Source of the DNA: JBOGHU01 sp050742255
Lineage (GTDB): Bacteria > Actinomycetota > Acidimicrobiia > Acidimicrobiales > CADCSY01
NCBI GenBank assembly: GCA_050742255.1
Contig: JBOGHU010000011.1
Location: forward strand, 1-18,580
DNA: 18,580 bases
Direction of reading: 5' to 3'
Positions 6,413 through 13,479 of the stretch are shown piece after piece. Made by a program: the position numbers and the translations under genes. Every line of letters starts with the position of its first letter. Position 1 is the first letter of the stretch. The notes under the pieces are model-generated. The model was given only the letters and a program-made list of their open reading frames with translations. It searched no databases and had not been told where the DNA came from.

Positions 6413-8938
6413 TCACGAACGGAGCGCCAACGCCCGAACGGCGGTGGCGGAGCCCAGGTGCAGCGCCTCGGCGGCGAGAGCCTGTGCCCCGGTCAGGTCG
6501 ACGGCGCGGACCGCGTCCTTGATGGAGGGGATGGACGCTGGGGTGGCCGAGAGCTCGCGCACACCCAACCCGAGGAGGATGGGGACCGCCGACGGGTCGG
6601 AGGCGACCTCGCCGCACACACCGGTCCAGCGACCGCTGCCCATCCCTGCCTCGGCCGTACGGGCGATCAGCTCCAGCACGGCGGGATGGAGACCGTCGGC
6701 CAGCCCGGCGACTCGCTCGTTGGTGCGGTCGGCCGCCAGGGTGTACTGGGCCAGGTCGTTGGTGCCGATCGAGAAGAAGGAGGCGTCGGCGGCGAGCGCC
6801 CGGGCCGCCAGGGCTGCCGCCGGCACCTCGACCATGATCCCCACCTCGACCACCTCGGGGAGGCGAACGCCCTGCCGGGCGAGCTCGCCGCGGGCCTCCT
6901 CGACCAGCAAGCGGGCGGCGGAGAGCTCATCGGACGTCGTGACCATGGGGAACATGATCCGAACCGGATGGTCGGCGGCCACCCGCAACAGTGCCCGAAG
7001 CTGAGTGGCGAGCACCTCGGGCCGGGCCAGCCCCAGGCGCAGGCCGCGCACGCCGAGGGCCGGGTTCGCCTCGGGCGGCTGGGCGAGGAAGGGCAGCGGC
7101 TTGTCGGACCCGGCGTCGAGCGTGCGGGCCGTGAGAGGGCGACCGGCGAGGGCCTCAGCGACCTCGCGGTAGGCCCTCTCCTGGTCGTCCTCGCCCGGCG
7201 GCTCGGTCGCGGTGAGGAACAGGAGCTCGGTGCGGAACAGCCCGACGGCGTCGGCCCCACACGTCACCGCCTGAGCCACCTCGTCCGGCGTCCCCAGGTT
7301 GGCCGCCACCTCGATGACGACCCCGTCGCGTGTGGCGGCCGGCTGGCGGGCACGGGACCGGGCCTCCTCGATGCGACGGGACCGACGGGCCCGACGGCGG
7401 TCGGCGGCGCGCACCGCTCCGTCGGATGGTGACACCGCCACCGTGCCGGCCTCGCCGTCGAGCAGCAGCGGCGTCGTCTCCGCCACGGCCAGCACGGCCT
7501 CGCCCAGTCTGACCACCGCGGGGATGCCGAGCGACCGGGCGAGGATGGCGCTGTGCGACGTCGGGCCTCCGGCCGCGATGGCGAGGCCCAGGACGAGCGC
7601 CGGGTCGAGAGCGGCGGTGTCGGCGGGGGAGAGGTCGCGGGCCACGAGGATGCCGGGATCGACCATGGCGGACCCGGTGCGCTCGGCGCCGAGCAGGTGG
7701 GCGAGCACCTGTTCGGCCACGCTCCGCAGGTCGGCAGCCCGCTCCCGGAGGTACTCGTCATCGATGGTCTCCCACTCCGCCTGGAGCCGCCCGGCGGCGT
7801 CGGCCCAGGCCGCGGCAGCGGTTCGGCTCTCGTCGCGGATCGCCCGCCGGGCGGGCTCGAGCAGCGCCGGGTCGTCGAGTAGGAGGAGGTGGGCGTCGAA
7901 GATGCCGGCCTCGTAGCCGGCCCCCGTGGCGGCGACCTGGTCGCGGCGACGACGGGTGTCGTCGGCGGCGGCGGCGAGGGCCCGCTCGAGCGCCTCGAGC
8001 GCCGCATCGGGATCGGCGGCGGGCTGGCGCGGCACCTCGAGGTCGAGCCGGTGGAAGTGGCGCGCCTCGCCCGCCACCACGCCGGGCGACGCTGCCAGAC
8101 CGGCCAGCACGGTCCCGGGCGGAGGCGGTCCGGTGGCGGGAGGGCCGGTTGGTGGAGCGCTGGTCGTGGGCGTGGCCGGGACCCCCGGCGGCGCCACGAC
8201 CTCCGTCGGCGGGTCGTCGAAGTGGCGCCCGGCCAGCTCGGCGACCGCGGTGACCGCCGCCTGGGCCTCGGGTCCACGTGCCCGCACCCGGATCTCGTCA
8301 CCCTGTCGGACGCCGAGAGTGGCGACGGCGGTGAGGCTTCGGGCCGGCACCGGACCCCGGCCGCCGGTGAGGTTCTCGACGGTGACCTCGGCGTCGAGGT
8401 GGCCCGCCGCCTCCACCAGGCGGGCGGCCGGTCGGGCATGGAGGCCATGGGGGTTGCTGACCCGCAGGACGATCTCGTGGTCGGCCTCGATCGTGGTCGG
8501 CGGCTCTCCCGGAGGAGACGCCCCCTCGGGCACACCGAGGTGCGCGGTCTTGGGCGCCAGCCCGCGGCGCGCCTCCTCGGCGACCCGTGCCAGCGGCTGG
8601 CCCAGCCGGGCGGCCACCACGCCGGCCACGGCCCCTTCCACCAGCGGGGCGTCGCACAGGACCACCCTGGCCCGCCGCTCGTCGGCCAGGAAGTCGAGGG
8701 CCATCTCGGCGGAGAGCACGGCGCTACCGAGGTCCATCAGCACGAGCACACCGTCGTCGGACCACACCTCCTCGATGGCCCGCAGCACGAGGGCGGCGTC
8801 GGTGCCGAGCGGGCGGTCGGGGGCGTCGAGCCCACCGGCCGTGGCGATCGCCACCTCGTCGGCGCCCATGCCCCGAGCCAGCTCGGCGACGCCCGCGGCC
8901 AGGGTGGCGCTGTGGGAGACGATCACTACCCCGACCAC
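6413..8938 (-). CDS. dhaM: DhaM-HPr-enzyme I fusion (multiphosphoryl transfer protein of the dihydroxyacetone kinase system)
   Basis: An 841-residue cytoplasmic protein carrying a whole PTS relay. Residues 1 to about 130 are a mannose-type EIIA domain of DhaM type, starting MVGVVIVSHS with phospho-acceptor His9 and containing MDLGSAVLSAE. Residues about 150-240 are HPr, with active His167 in NPHGLHARPA. A Pro/Thr-rich linker follows at about 243-275. From about 277 to the end is a complete enzyme I: phosphohistidine 462 in GGPTSHSAILARSLGIP, the SIGTNDLAQYTLAADR block of the PEP-binding barrel, and the catalytic Cys near 775 in GVCGEVASD. It would use PEP to rephosphorylate ADP bound to DhaL. 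The frame is open upstream to 9109, but that part is antisense-like sequence inside glpC. GTG 8938 gives the conserved N-terminus. The gene is last in the operon, 55 bases after glpC. Confidence 0.93.
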   Translation of the reverse strand: MVGVVIVSHSATLAAGVAELARGMGADEVAIATAGGLDAPDRPLGTDAALVLRAIEEVWSDDGVLVLMDLGSAVLSAEMALDFLADERRARVVLCDAPLVEGAVAGVVAARLGQPLARVAEEARRGLAPKTAHLGVPEGASPPGEPPTTIEADHEIVLRVSNPHGLHARPAARLVEAAGHLDAEVTVENLTGGRGPVPARSLTAVATLGVRQGDEIRVRARGPEAQAAVTAVAELAGRHFDDPPTEVVAPPGVPATPTTSAPPTGPPATGPPPPGTVLAGLAASPGVVAGEARHFHRLDLEVPRQPAADPDAALEALERALAAAADDTRRRRDQVAATGAGYEAGIFDAHLLLLDDPALLEPARRAIRDESRTAAAAWADAAGRLQAEWETIDDEYLRERAADLRSVAEQVLAHLLGAERTGSAMVDPGILVARDLSPADTAALDPALVLGLAIAAGGPTSHSAILARSLGIPAVVRLGEAVLAVAETTPLLLDGEAGTVAVSPSDGAVRAADRRRARRSRRIEEARSRARQPAATRDGVVIEVAANLGTPDEVAQAVTCGADAVGLFRTELLFLTATEPPGEDDQERAYREVAEALAGRPLTARTLDAGSDKPLPFLAQPPEANPALGVRGLRLGLARPEVLATQLRALLRVAADHPVRIMFPMVTTSDELSAARLLVEEARGELARQGVRLPEVVEVGIMVEVPAAALAARALAADASFFSIGTNDLAQYTLAADRTNERVAGLADGLHPAVLELIARTAEAGMGSGRWTGVCGEVASDPSAVPILLGLGVRELSATPASIPSIKDAVRAVDLTGAQALAAEALHLGSATAVRALALRS

Positions 8939-8967
8939 AGCGGGACCCCGACGGTCATCCTCCCTCC
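8926..8967 (-). promoter_or_regulatory. Strong Shine-Dalgarno with a 10-codon ORF overlapping the dhaM start
   Basis: On the minus strand GGAGGGAGG (8967-8959) is followed at once by ATG at 8958, which opens a 10-codon ORF (MTVGVPLWSG) ending in TAG at 8928-8926, 13 bases inside dhaM. The dhaM GTG at 8938 is 20 bases from this ribosome-binding site and has only a weak GGGG of its own. Ribosomes loading on the micro-ORF may reach dhaM by coupling. Alternatively dhaM starts at TTG 8974, which lacks a ribosome-binding site. Confidence 0.4.
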
Positions 8968-8993
8968 ACGCCAACGACCGCAGGAGGCGCCGA

Positions 8994-10226
8994 TCAGGCG
9001 CCGCCCAGGCCGTAGGCCTCGTACAGGAGGGCGACTGGGTGCACCGTGGACACTCCGGAGCCGTGGCGGATCTGCCACCGGCAGGTCTCGCTGTCGCACA
9101 CGGCTGCATCGGGAGCAGCGTCGCGGATGTCGTCGAAGAGGGGCGCCCCGACGTCCATGGCGATCTGGTACTTCTCCTCCTTCAGCCCGTAGGTCCCGGC
9201 GATGCCGCAGCACTCGCGGTCGAGCTCGATCACCGACAGGTCGGGCACGAGGGCGAGCAGGTCGAGGGCGGGCTTGCCGATGCCGTGCCCGCGCTGCTGG
9301 CAGGGGGCGTGGTAGGTGACGGTCCGGGGCAGCGGAAGGAGATCGGTGCGCAGCTCGCCCCGCTCGTGGAGATCGAGCAGGAGCTCGCAGATGTCGTACA
9401 GGTGGTCGCTGACGACATGGAGGTCGGGATCGTCGAGCCCGAGGATCTCGTGGGCTTCGCGCTTGAGCATCAGCCCGCAGCTCGTCGAGGTGGCCACGAT
9501 CGGCAGACCCCGGTGGGCGTAGGGGGCGAGCCGATCGACCAGCTGGCTCACGTAGCGACGGGCGGTGTCGAAGATGCCGTTCGACTGGAGGGGCAGGCCG
9601 CAGCAGCCCTGCTCGGGCACGGCCACGCTGAAGCCGTTGTGCTCCAGTACTGCCACGGTCATCTCGCCCAACCCGGGCTCGAACCAGTTGGTGCTGCAGC
9701 CATGGAAGTACACCACCGACCTGGTCGCGGCGGCAGGCGACAGATGGTGGTCAGCCCAGCGACGGAACGTCCGCCCCGCGAACCGGGGCATGGGAGCGTG
9801 GCGGTGGACGCCGATGACCCGCTCGACGAGGGCCCGCGCCGGACCACTGCCCAACGTCCAGTTGGCGAGCGGTGCGACGGGGCTGGCCGCCCGGCCCATG
9901 AGGCTGGGGCGGGCGATGAGCCGGTCGCGCCACGGGATGCCGGTGCGTGCCTTCAGCTCGGCCCGGGCCCGGGAGTTGATCTCGGCGATCTTCACCCCGT
10001 GGGGACAGACGCGGGTGCAGACACCACAGCCCGAGCAGTAGTCCAGGGATGCGTCGGGCGATTCGCCCCTCCGCCGGAAGCGCTCGGCCTGGGGGCCGAC
10101 GTACTTGGGTCCGGGGAACAGCGGGGTGACGTTGGAGACCGGGCAGTACGTCTCGCAGATCGTGCACTTGATGCAGTGGTCGAGCGAACCCCGCACGAGG
10201 TCCGGCAGGCTCTCGGTCTCGCTCAT
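8994..10226 (-). CDS. glpC: Anaerobic glycerol-3-phosphate dehydrogenase subunit C
   Basis: GlpC is the iron-sulfur subunit that ties GlpAB to the membrane and passes electrons to the quinone pool. The 410-residue protein has two ferredoxin-type 4Fe-4S motifs near the N-terminus: C18-x2-C21-x2-C24-x3-C28-P and C64-x2-C67-x2-C70-x3-C74-P. Two CCG domains follow, marked by GCCGLPLQ and ECCGIAGTYG. These are the same CCG folds seen in heterodisulfide reductase HdrB and glycolate oxidase GlcF. The start ATG overlaps the glpB stop as ATGA. No hydrophobic helix is obvious, which is normal for the family. Neighbouring glpA and glpB make GlpC far more likely than GlcF or LutA. Confidence 0.93.
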   Translation of the reverse strand: MSETESLPDLVRGSLDHCIKCTICETYCPVSNVTPLFPGPKYVGPQAERFRRRGESPDASLDYCSGCGVCTRVCPHGVKIAEINSRARAELKARTGIPWRDRLIARPSLMGRAASPVAPLANWTLGSGPARALVERVIGVHRHAPMPRFAGRTFRRWADHHLSPAAATRSVVYFHGCSTNWFEPGLGEMTVAVLEHNGFSVAVPEQGCCGLPLQSNGIFDTARRYVSQLVDRLAPYAHRGLPIVATSTSCGLMLKREAHEILGLDDPDLHVVSDHLYDICELLLDLHERGELRTDLLPLPRTVTYHAPCQQRGHGIGKPALDLLALVPDLSVIELDRECCGIAGTYGLKEEKYQIAMDVGAPLFDDIRDAAPDAAVCDSETCRWQIRHGSGVSTVHPVALLYEAYGLGGA

Positions 10227-11470
10227 GCGTCGCGCTCCAAGATCTCGCCTGCGGCCCGGAATCCTGTTCCCAAGCTTATCCCCTCACCTGACTTCTCCCG
10301 CCACGGCTCGGCCCCCGCCAGCACCGCGCCCGCGGCATGGAGGTTCTCGTACAGGACCGAACCGTCGGGGCCGACGGGGCGCAGGCCGAGGTCGGTGGAC
10401 AGGCCGGCGGCGGCCAGCGGGTGGGCGGCGAAGTACTCGGGGAGGAACAGCGGCTCGCCCGCCTCCGGCAGCCCGCCCACGGGAAGGCCCAGCACGGACT
10501 CCCGCACCTGACCGTCCGATCCGAGCTCGATGCCGCCGGTCAGGAAGCCGCCGGTGGCGAGGACGAACGAGCCGGCCTCGTACTCGACGTCGCGTGCGGC
10601 GGTGCGGACGACGACGGCGTCGACACGCGACCCGGAGGTGAGGGCACCGACCACCTCGCTGCCGACGAGGAGCCGGCCACCCGCGCTGCGGACGGCTGTC
10701 TCGAGCGCGCCCAGCAGGCGGATGCCGGGCACCGACGGCGGCACTGTGGGGATCTCGAACACCGGGCGGCCGAGGGCGTCCTCCAGGGCCGACCACACCT
10801 CGGCAGGCCGCGACAAGCCCAGCACGGCGGGGAACCCGACCGCCTCCTCACCTGCGACGGCGGCCAGGACCTCGCTGACGACCGCCTGGCGGAAGTCGGC
10901 GTCCCCGAACCGGCGGGCGAAGGCGAGCGAACCCACGTCGGCTTCGCCTCCCGTGGGCAGGGCGAGCTCGACCGCCCGGGCCTCGACCTTGGCGCCGGCC
11001 CGAAGGTTGTCGGCGGCCAGGGCGGGGAAGAAGTCCTTGAACCCCCGCAGGCCGCACAAGAGGAAGCTGCCGCCGTCTCGCAGGTCGCCCGCCGCCATCG
11101 TCTCGGGCACCACCGCCGACGGCTTAGCCGCCCCGACCGCGGTGGGCAGGAGCAGGTTCTCCTCGAGAGAGCCCAGGTAGCGGTAGATGGTCACGTGGTC
11201 CCGCAGCCACTCGATGGCTTCGGCGAGCACGTCGACCCCCACCCGGGCGTACGGGTGCTCGGGGTGGTCGGCGAGGAACCCGGGTAGCGCCTGCCCGGGC
11301 CGGTCGACCCGCTCGGGCGCGTAGCCGAGGACGTCGATCGTGCCGGGCGCCAGCCGGGTGGAGCCGACGCCCCTGGCGACGACCACCACGCGGCGACCGG
11401 CCTCGGCCAGGCGCGCCGCCGCCACCAGGCCCGCCGTCCCTGCGCCGACCACCACCACGTCCGCCCTCAT
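10223..11470 (-). CDS. glpB: Anaerobic glycerol-3-phosphate dehydrogenase subunit B
   Basis: GlpB is the second flavoprotein subunit of the GlpABC complex, handling electron transfer from GlpA to GlpC. The 415-residue protein opens with the dinucleotide-binding VVVVGAGTAGLVAAARLAEA at residues 5-24. It has SFVLATGGFLTGG in the C-terminal half, typical of FAD-binding oxidoreductases of this family, and ends with GISLGTGFRAAGEIL. The reading frame is open upstream to 11521, but ATG 11470 starts the flavin fold with normal spacing and has a GGAGGG ribosome-binding site 2 bases upstream. Subunit B is the least conserved of the three. The call rests on its place between glpA and glpC as well as on its sequence. 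Confidence 0.9.
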   Translation of the reverse strand: MRADVVVVGAGTAGLVAAARLAEAGRRVVVVARGVGSTRLAPGTIDVLGYAPERVDRPGQALPGFLADHPEHPYARVGVDVLAEAIEWLRDHVTIYRYLGSLEENLLLPTAVGAAKPSAVVPETMAAGDLRDGGSFLLCGLRGFKDFFPALAADNLRAGAKVEARAVELALPTGGEADVGSLAFARRFGDADFRQAVVSEVLAAVAGEEAVGFPAVLGLSRPAEVWSALEDALGRPVFEIPTVPPSVPGIRLLGALETAVRSAGGRLLVGSEVVGALTSGSRVDAVVVRTAARDVEYEAGSFVLATGGFLTGGIELGSDGQVRESVLGLPVGGLPEAGEPLFLPEYFAAHPLAAAGLSTDLGLRPVGPDGSVLYENLHAAGAVLAGAEPWREKSGEGISLGTGFRAAGEILERDA

Positions 11471-11499
11471 CGCCCTCCGCCAGCGAACGTGCGGCGGAT

Positions 11500-11532
11500 G
11501 CCTGCCGCCTCCGGGAGGCACCGGGCGCAGGC
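11500..11532. other. Two-part stem-loop in the glpA-glpB gap
   Basis: GCCTGC at 11500-11505 pairs with GCAGGC at 11527-11532, and inside it GCCTC at 11507-11511 pairs with GAGGC at 11515-11519 over a 3-base loop. It occupies nearly half of the 73 bases between glpA and glpB, the longest gap inside the glpABC block. It could be an mRNA processing or stability element or a weak attenuator. Only the pairing is seen. Confidence 0.3.
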
Positions 11533-11543
11533 TTGGAGGGGCG

Positions 11544-13103
11544 TCACGTCCGTGGCTCGACGGGGGCGTGCTCGACGTCGAGGAGACCCTGGAACACCCA
11601 GACGTCGTAGCGGGCCTGGCGCATCTGATCGCCGTAGAGGATCGGCTGCACGCCCCTCCACCGCTCCTCTAGGAACTCGCGCAGCGAGCGGTTGGCTGCC
11701 GCCCCGCTCAGCCGCTCCAGGCCGTGGAGGATCCCGGTGGCCCGGTAGATGCAGAAGCCCCCCTGGCACGGGCCCATGCCGAGGCGCAACGTCCGCCGGA
11801 TGTCGTCGAGGTCGGCGGTGTGGCGCCGGCGGATGGCCTCCTCCAGCGGGCGCCTGGGTATCAGCTCGCACTCACAGATGAGCTGGTCGTCATGGAGCGT
11901 CTCCTCCCGACGCTCGAGCCGGCTGCCGAGCCAGTAGTAGCGGGCCGGCTCGGAGTCGGGCAGAGCCTCGTCGGCCGTCCGGCACCGGCGGTCGACCCCG
12001 AGCTGCCGGCACACGGCGTCGACGGTCTCCTCGGCCATGAGCCGGTAGGTGACGAACTTGCCCCCGGTGATGGTGAGGAACCGCTCGACCCCATCGCGGG
12101 CCGAGTGATCGAGCAGGCTGTGCGACCGGGTGACATGGCGCGAATCGGTCGCCTCGGTCTCCTGGTACAGGGGTCGCACCCCGCCCCAGACGCGCAGGGC
12201 CCGGGCCCCTCGGAACCCCGGCACCAGGTTCTCCCCGGCGTCCAGCATCTGCTGGACCTCGTCGTAGGTGATCTGCCAGTGGTCGGGATCGGCCACCGTC
12301 TCGTCGGTCGTGCCGATCACGCTCACGGTCCGGATGGGCACGAGGATGTCGCCGTCGGCGGGCATCGTGCACCGGTTGATCACCGTGTTCACCAGCCGGT
12401 GGTTCATGGCGATCATGATGCCCTTGCCCGGCACCACCTTCACCGGGCAGCCCGCCATGCCCGCGATGCGCCCCGCCCAGGCGCCGGTGGCGTTGACGAC
12501 GAGGGCGGCCTGGATGTCGATCTCGCCGCCGCCCCGATGGTCGCGCACCACCGCTCCCGCCACCGCATCGCCTTGGCGTCGAAGCCGCAGCACCTCGTGG
12601 TAGGGGAGGATGCGAGCGCCGTGCTCCTGGGCCGAGCGCACCGTGGCCCAGACCGTCTTCCATGAGTCCACGGCGGCGTCGGGAACCACGAACGCCCGCG
12701 AGATCCCGGGGTTGAGAAGGGGCTCTCGCCGCAGGGCCTCGCTCACCGCGATCTCCTCGACCGGGATGTCGCACTGCCGGCAGGCGACGACGAACCGGTC
12801 GGCGTAGGAGGGGTCGTCGATCGGGGTGGTGACGAACAGCCCTCCGGTGTCCTCGATGCAGTCGGCCGCGATGCGGCGGAGGATCCGGTTCTCCCCGATG
12901 CACTCCGCGGCCGTCTTCGGGTCCTTGACGGCGTACCGACCACCCGAGTGGAGCAGGCCGTGGAACCGGCCGGTGGTCCCCGTCGCCAGGTCGCCCCGCT
13001 CGACGAGGACGGCGCCGAACCCGCGCTGGGCGGCGTCACGGAGCACGCCGGCTCCGGTGGCGCCGCCACCGATGACGAGGACCTCGGTGTGCAGCGTCGT
13101 CAA
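11544..13103 (-). CDS. glpA: Anaerobic glycerol-3-phosphate dehydrogenase subunit A
   Basis: GlpA is the catalytic FAD subunit that oxidises glycerol-3-phosphate to dihydroxyacetone phosphate. The 519-residue protein begins with an FAD-binding VLVIGGGATGAGV at residues 8-20. The C-terminus holds a BFD-like 2Fe-2S domain with C410-x-C412 and C446-x4-C451 (CECELI ... CQGGFC). This domain separates GlpA from the single-subunit GlpD. HSGGRYAVKD, VVNATGAWAG and TGGKFVTYRLMAEE are further DAO-family blocks. The start is TTG 13103, since no in-frame ATG or GTG lies near. An out-of-frame ATG-GCT-TGA overlaps it, and no clear ribosome-binding site is seen, so translation may be coupled to the small gene upstream, whose stop is 27 bases away. 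Confidence 0.95.
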   Translation of the reverse strand: MTTLHTEVLVIGGGATGAGVLRDAAQRGFGAVLVERGDLATGTTGRFHGLLHSGGRYAVKDPKTAAECIGENRILRRIAADCIEDTGGLFVTTPIDDPSYADRFVVACRQCDIPVEEIAVSEALRREPLLNPGISRAFVVPDAAVDSWKTVWATVRSAQEHGARILPYHEVLRLRRQGDAVAGAVVRDHRGGGEIDIQAALVVNATGAWAGRIAGMAGCPVKVVPGKGIMIAMNHRLVNTVINRCTMPADGDILVPIRTVSVIGTTDETVADPDHWQITYDEVQQMLDAGENLVPGFRGARALRVWGGVRPLYQETEATDSRHVTRSHSLLDHSARDGVERFLTITGGKFVTYRLMAEETVDAVCRQLGVDRRCRTADEALPDSEPARYYWLGSRLERREETLHDDQLICECELIPRRPLEEAIRRRHTADLDDIRRTLRLGMGPCQGGFCIYRATGILHGLERLSGAAANRSLREFLEERWRGVQPILYGDQMRQARYDVWVFQGLLDVEHAPVEPRT

Positions 13104-13130
13104 GCCATCAGCCCGGTGGTCCGGACCCGG

Positions 13131-13385
13131 TCACGCCTCCGGGTCGGTCCTCTGCTCCTGCCCCGAGGCGAAGCTACCGTGCCGCCCCTCCTCCTCGGTG
13201 TGCTCCGCCCGGACCTCTTGACCACGGGCGAAGTCGGGATGGCGTCCGGCGTCCGCGGCGGTCTCCGGCTGCTTGCGCTGCCCTCGGGCGAAGTCGGGAC
13301 GGGCGCGCTCGTGCTGCTCCTCTTCCTGTCCGCGAGCGAGATCCGACTGGTCCTCGTGCTGGTGCTGGTGGGGTTCGTGCTCCAT
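13131..13385 (-). CDS. Small hydrophilic protein with four DFARGQ-type repeats
   Basis: An 84-residue protein of unknown function inside the glycerol operon. Four imperfect copies of one motif are spaced 16, 19 and 21 residues apart: DLARGQ (15-20), DFARGQ (31-36), DFARGQ (50-55) and SFASGQ (71-76). They are separated by segments rich in Glu, Gln, His and Arg. The N-terminus is His-rich (HEPHQHQHEDQ). There is no hydrophobic segment, signal peptide or cysteine, so it is likely soluble and largely disordered. The gene is supported by a strong GAGAGGAG ribosome-binding site 6 bases before the ATG, about 85 percent G/C at third codon positions, and a snug position 27 bases before glpA. Competing frames across the region run into glpK and show no pattern. 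I do not recognise a named family with confidence. A scaffold, adaptor or stress-related role would be guesswork. Confidence 0.75.
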   Translation of the reverse strand: MEHEPHQHQHEDQSDLARGQEEEQHERARPDFARGQRKQPETAADAGRHPDFARGQEVRAEHTEEEGRHGSFASGQEQRTDPEA

Positions 13386-13451
13386 GGCCGCTCCTCTCGA
13401 ACGGGGTCGTGGGGACCGTGCCCGATCGACCTACGACCGGAAACCAGGGGA

Positions 13452-13474
13452 ACGGGGCATGCCTCGCCCCCCGT
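13452..13474. terminator. Hairpin after glpK, possible attenuator
   Basis: ACGGGG at 13452-13457 pairs with CCCCGT at 13469-13474. On the minus strand the stem is followed by TCCCCTGGTTT, a weak pyrimidine tract. It begins 6 bases after the glpK stop and may reduce read-through into the small gene and glpABC, or protect the upstream mRNA. No convincing second promoter is visible in the 94-base gap. Confidence 0.35.
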
Positions 13475-13479
13475 CGCCA

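Noticed and set aside
8939..9109. N-terminal extension of dhaM
   Set aside because: It overlaps glpC coding sequence and lacks family sequence before MVGVVIVSHS.
7926..10511. 861-codon open frame on the + strand opposite dhaM and glpC
   Set aside because: It is a GC-rich shadow. Its translation is low-complexity Ala/Arg/Ser without family motifs, while the minus strand encodes two clearly recognised proteins.
11471..11521. 17-residue extension of glpB
   Set aside because: ATG 11470 has the ribosome-binding site and starts the flavin-binding fold.
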